A stretch of DNA of 64,000 nt from Paenibacillus sp. FSL R7-0273 (GTDB lineage Bacteria > Bacillota > Bacilli > Paenibacillales > Paenibacillaceae), in NCBI RefSeq assembly GCF_000758625.1, contig NZ_CP009283.1, forward strand, positions 4,661,501-4,725,500, given 5' to 3'. Under the pieces are notes generated by a model. That model was not told where the DNA came from, searched no databases, and saw nothing but the letters and a program-made list of their open reading frames with translations. The position numbers and the translations under genes were made by a program. This document shows positions 63,566 to 64,000 of the stretch, piece after piece. Numbering within the stretch: the first letter of the stretch is position 1; every line of letters starts with the position of its first letter.

Positions 63566-64000
63566 ATGTGTCAGCAACCTTCTGCTCCGCTTATTAAGGA
63601 GCGCATTGTCTTTTACGGTGCAGGCTCGATGGCTGAGGCCATCGTACGGGGCATGATTGCCCGCAGCGTTATTGCATCAGACAGCATCACTATGCTCAAC
63701 CGCAGCAGCAGCGAGCGGCTCGCCGAGCTGCGCAGCCGTTACGGCGTACAGGCCAGCAACGATCCGCAGCAAAAAACAGAAATCCTTAAGCAGGCCCAGG
63801 TCATCGTCCTGGCAATGAAACCGAAGGATGCTGCTGAAGCACTGCGCGGCCTTGCCCCGCTGCTGTCCCCGGGACAGATTATCGTCTCTGTGATTGCCGG
63901 AATTACAATCCGCACGATTCAGGGGCTGCTCGGCACACAACAGCCGGTTGTACGCACCATGCCGAACACCTCCAGCACGATCGGGCTTGGTGCAACCGGC
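63566..64000 (+). CDS. proC: Pyrroline-5-carboxylate reductase, 3' end beyond window
   Basis: This is the first 145 residues of ProC, the last enzyme of proline synthesis. The Rossmann start FYGAGSMAEAIVRGMI binds NAD(P)H, and VIVLAMKPKDAAEAL, QIIVSVIAGITIRTIQ and VVRTMPNTSSTIGLGATG are family blocks. ATG 63566 has AGGGGGA upstream. It runs in the same direction as proB and proA, making a complete proline operon behind the T-box. The frame is open to the window end. Confidence 0.95.
   Translation, partial: MCQQPSAPLIKERIVFYGAGSMAEAIVRGMIARSVIASDSITMLNRSSSERLAELRSRYGVQASNDPQQKTEILKQAQVIVLAMKPKDAAEALRGLAPLLSPGQIIVSVIAGITIRTIQGLLGTQQPVVRTMPNTSSTIGLGATG

Overview
The window reads as a chromosomal segment of a Paenibacillus-type bacterium (Bacillota, Paenibacillaceae). 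Supporting signs are the moderately high GC content, strong Shine-Dalgarno sites in front of ATG/GTG/TTG starts, a double dynamin-like GTPase, a surface protein with S-layer-homology (SLH) repeats, GerMN and AMIN/Amidase_3 envelope proteins, YesM/YesN-type two-component genes, a T-box leader and plant-polysaccharide enzymes. Almost all of it is housekeeping or lifestyle chromosome. The accessory signals lie in four long gene-free stretches: 0.9-1.5, 10.8-11.9, 29.2-30.1 and 31.4-32.1 kb.

Layout. 1-3.5 kb: topoisomerase IV genes parE and parC (parC cut by the window edge), separated by an unusual 574-base gap holding repeats. 3.5-10.8 kb: an ABC-2 exporter pair, a membrane-anchored SGNH esterase, a zinc-dependent phospholipase C-like protein, a secreted CAP protein and a WG-repeat/DUF3298 protein. 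10.8-11.9 kb: a gene-free repeat region. 11.9-19.1 kb: a MetE-like methionine synthase, a complete Bce-type module (BceRS sensor and BceAB transporter, convergent) and a KinB-like histidine kinase. 19.3-29.2 kb: a ricin-lectin/pectate-lyase fusion, a LytTR-DUF3021 pair, an alpha/beta hydrolase, a DUF3885-like protein with a small partner, a YiaAB protein, a DUF2264-GH88 pair for pectin or glycosaminoglycan-like oligosaccharides, and an APH-fold kinase-like protein.

29.2-32.1 kb: an IS110-family insertion sequence inside repeat-rich DNA. 32.1-40.6 kb: a galactose/glucose ABC transporter (mglBAC) preceded by its probable sensing system: an AraC-type regulator, a YesM-type kinase and a lipoprotein sugar receptor. 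40.9-49.3 kb: purT with a GNAT enzyme, the double dynamin, PadR-DUF2812, and nth with two small unknown genes. 49.4-56.2 kb: an envelope cluster (SLH surface protein, GerMN lipoprotein and two tandem AMIN amidases). 56.4-60.6 kb: leuCD, a membrane-anchored unknown protein, a LysR regulator and a small hydrophilic protein. 60.7-64 kb: a proline operon, proB-proA-proC, under a T-box with a proline (CCU) specifier. proC runs off the end.

The most novel signals are non-coding. (1) A roughly 105-145 nt intergenic element occurs three times (1.1, 11.0 and 32.0 kb), plus a relic, and its 13-bp stem is preserved by paired compensatory substitutions. (2) A 23-nt unit is arranged as two direct plus two inverted copies, with almost identical spacing at 11.5 and 29.6 kb although the spacer sequences differ. 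(3) The IS110 element has its promoter placed so that only read-through RNA would hide the transposase ribosome-binding site. (4) An exact 27-bp hairpin repeat is duplicated between proA and proC.
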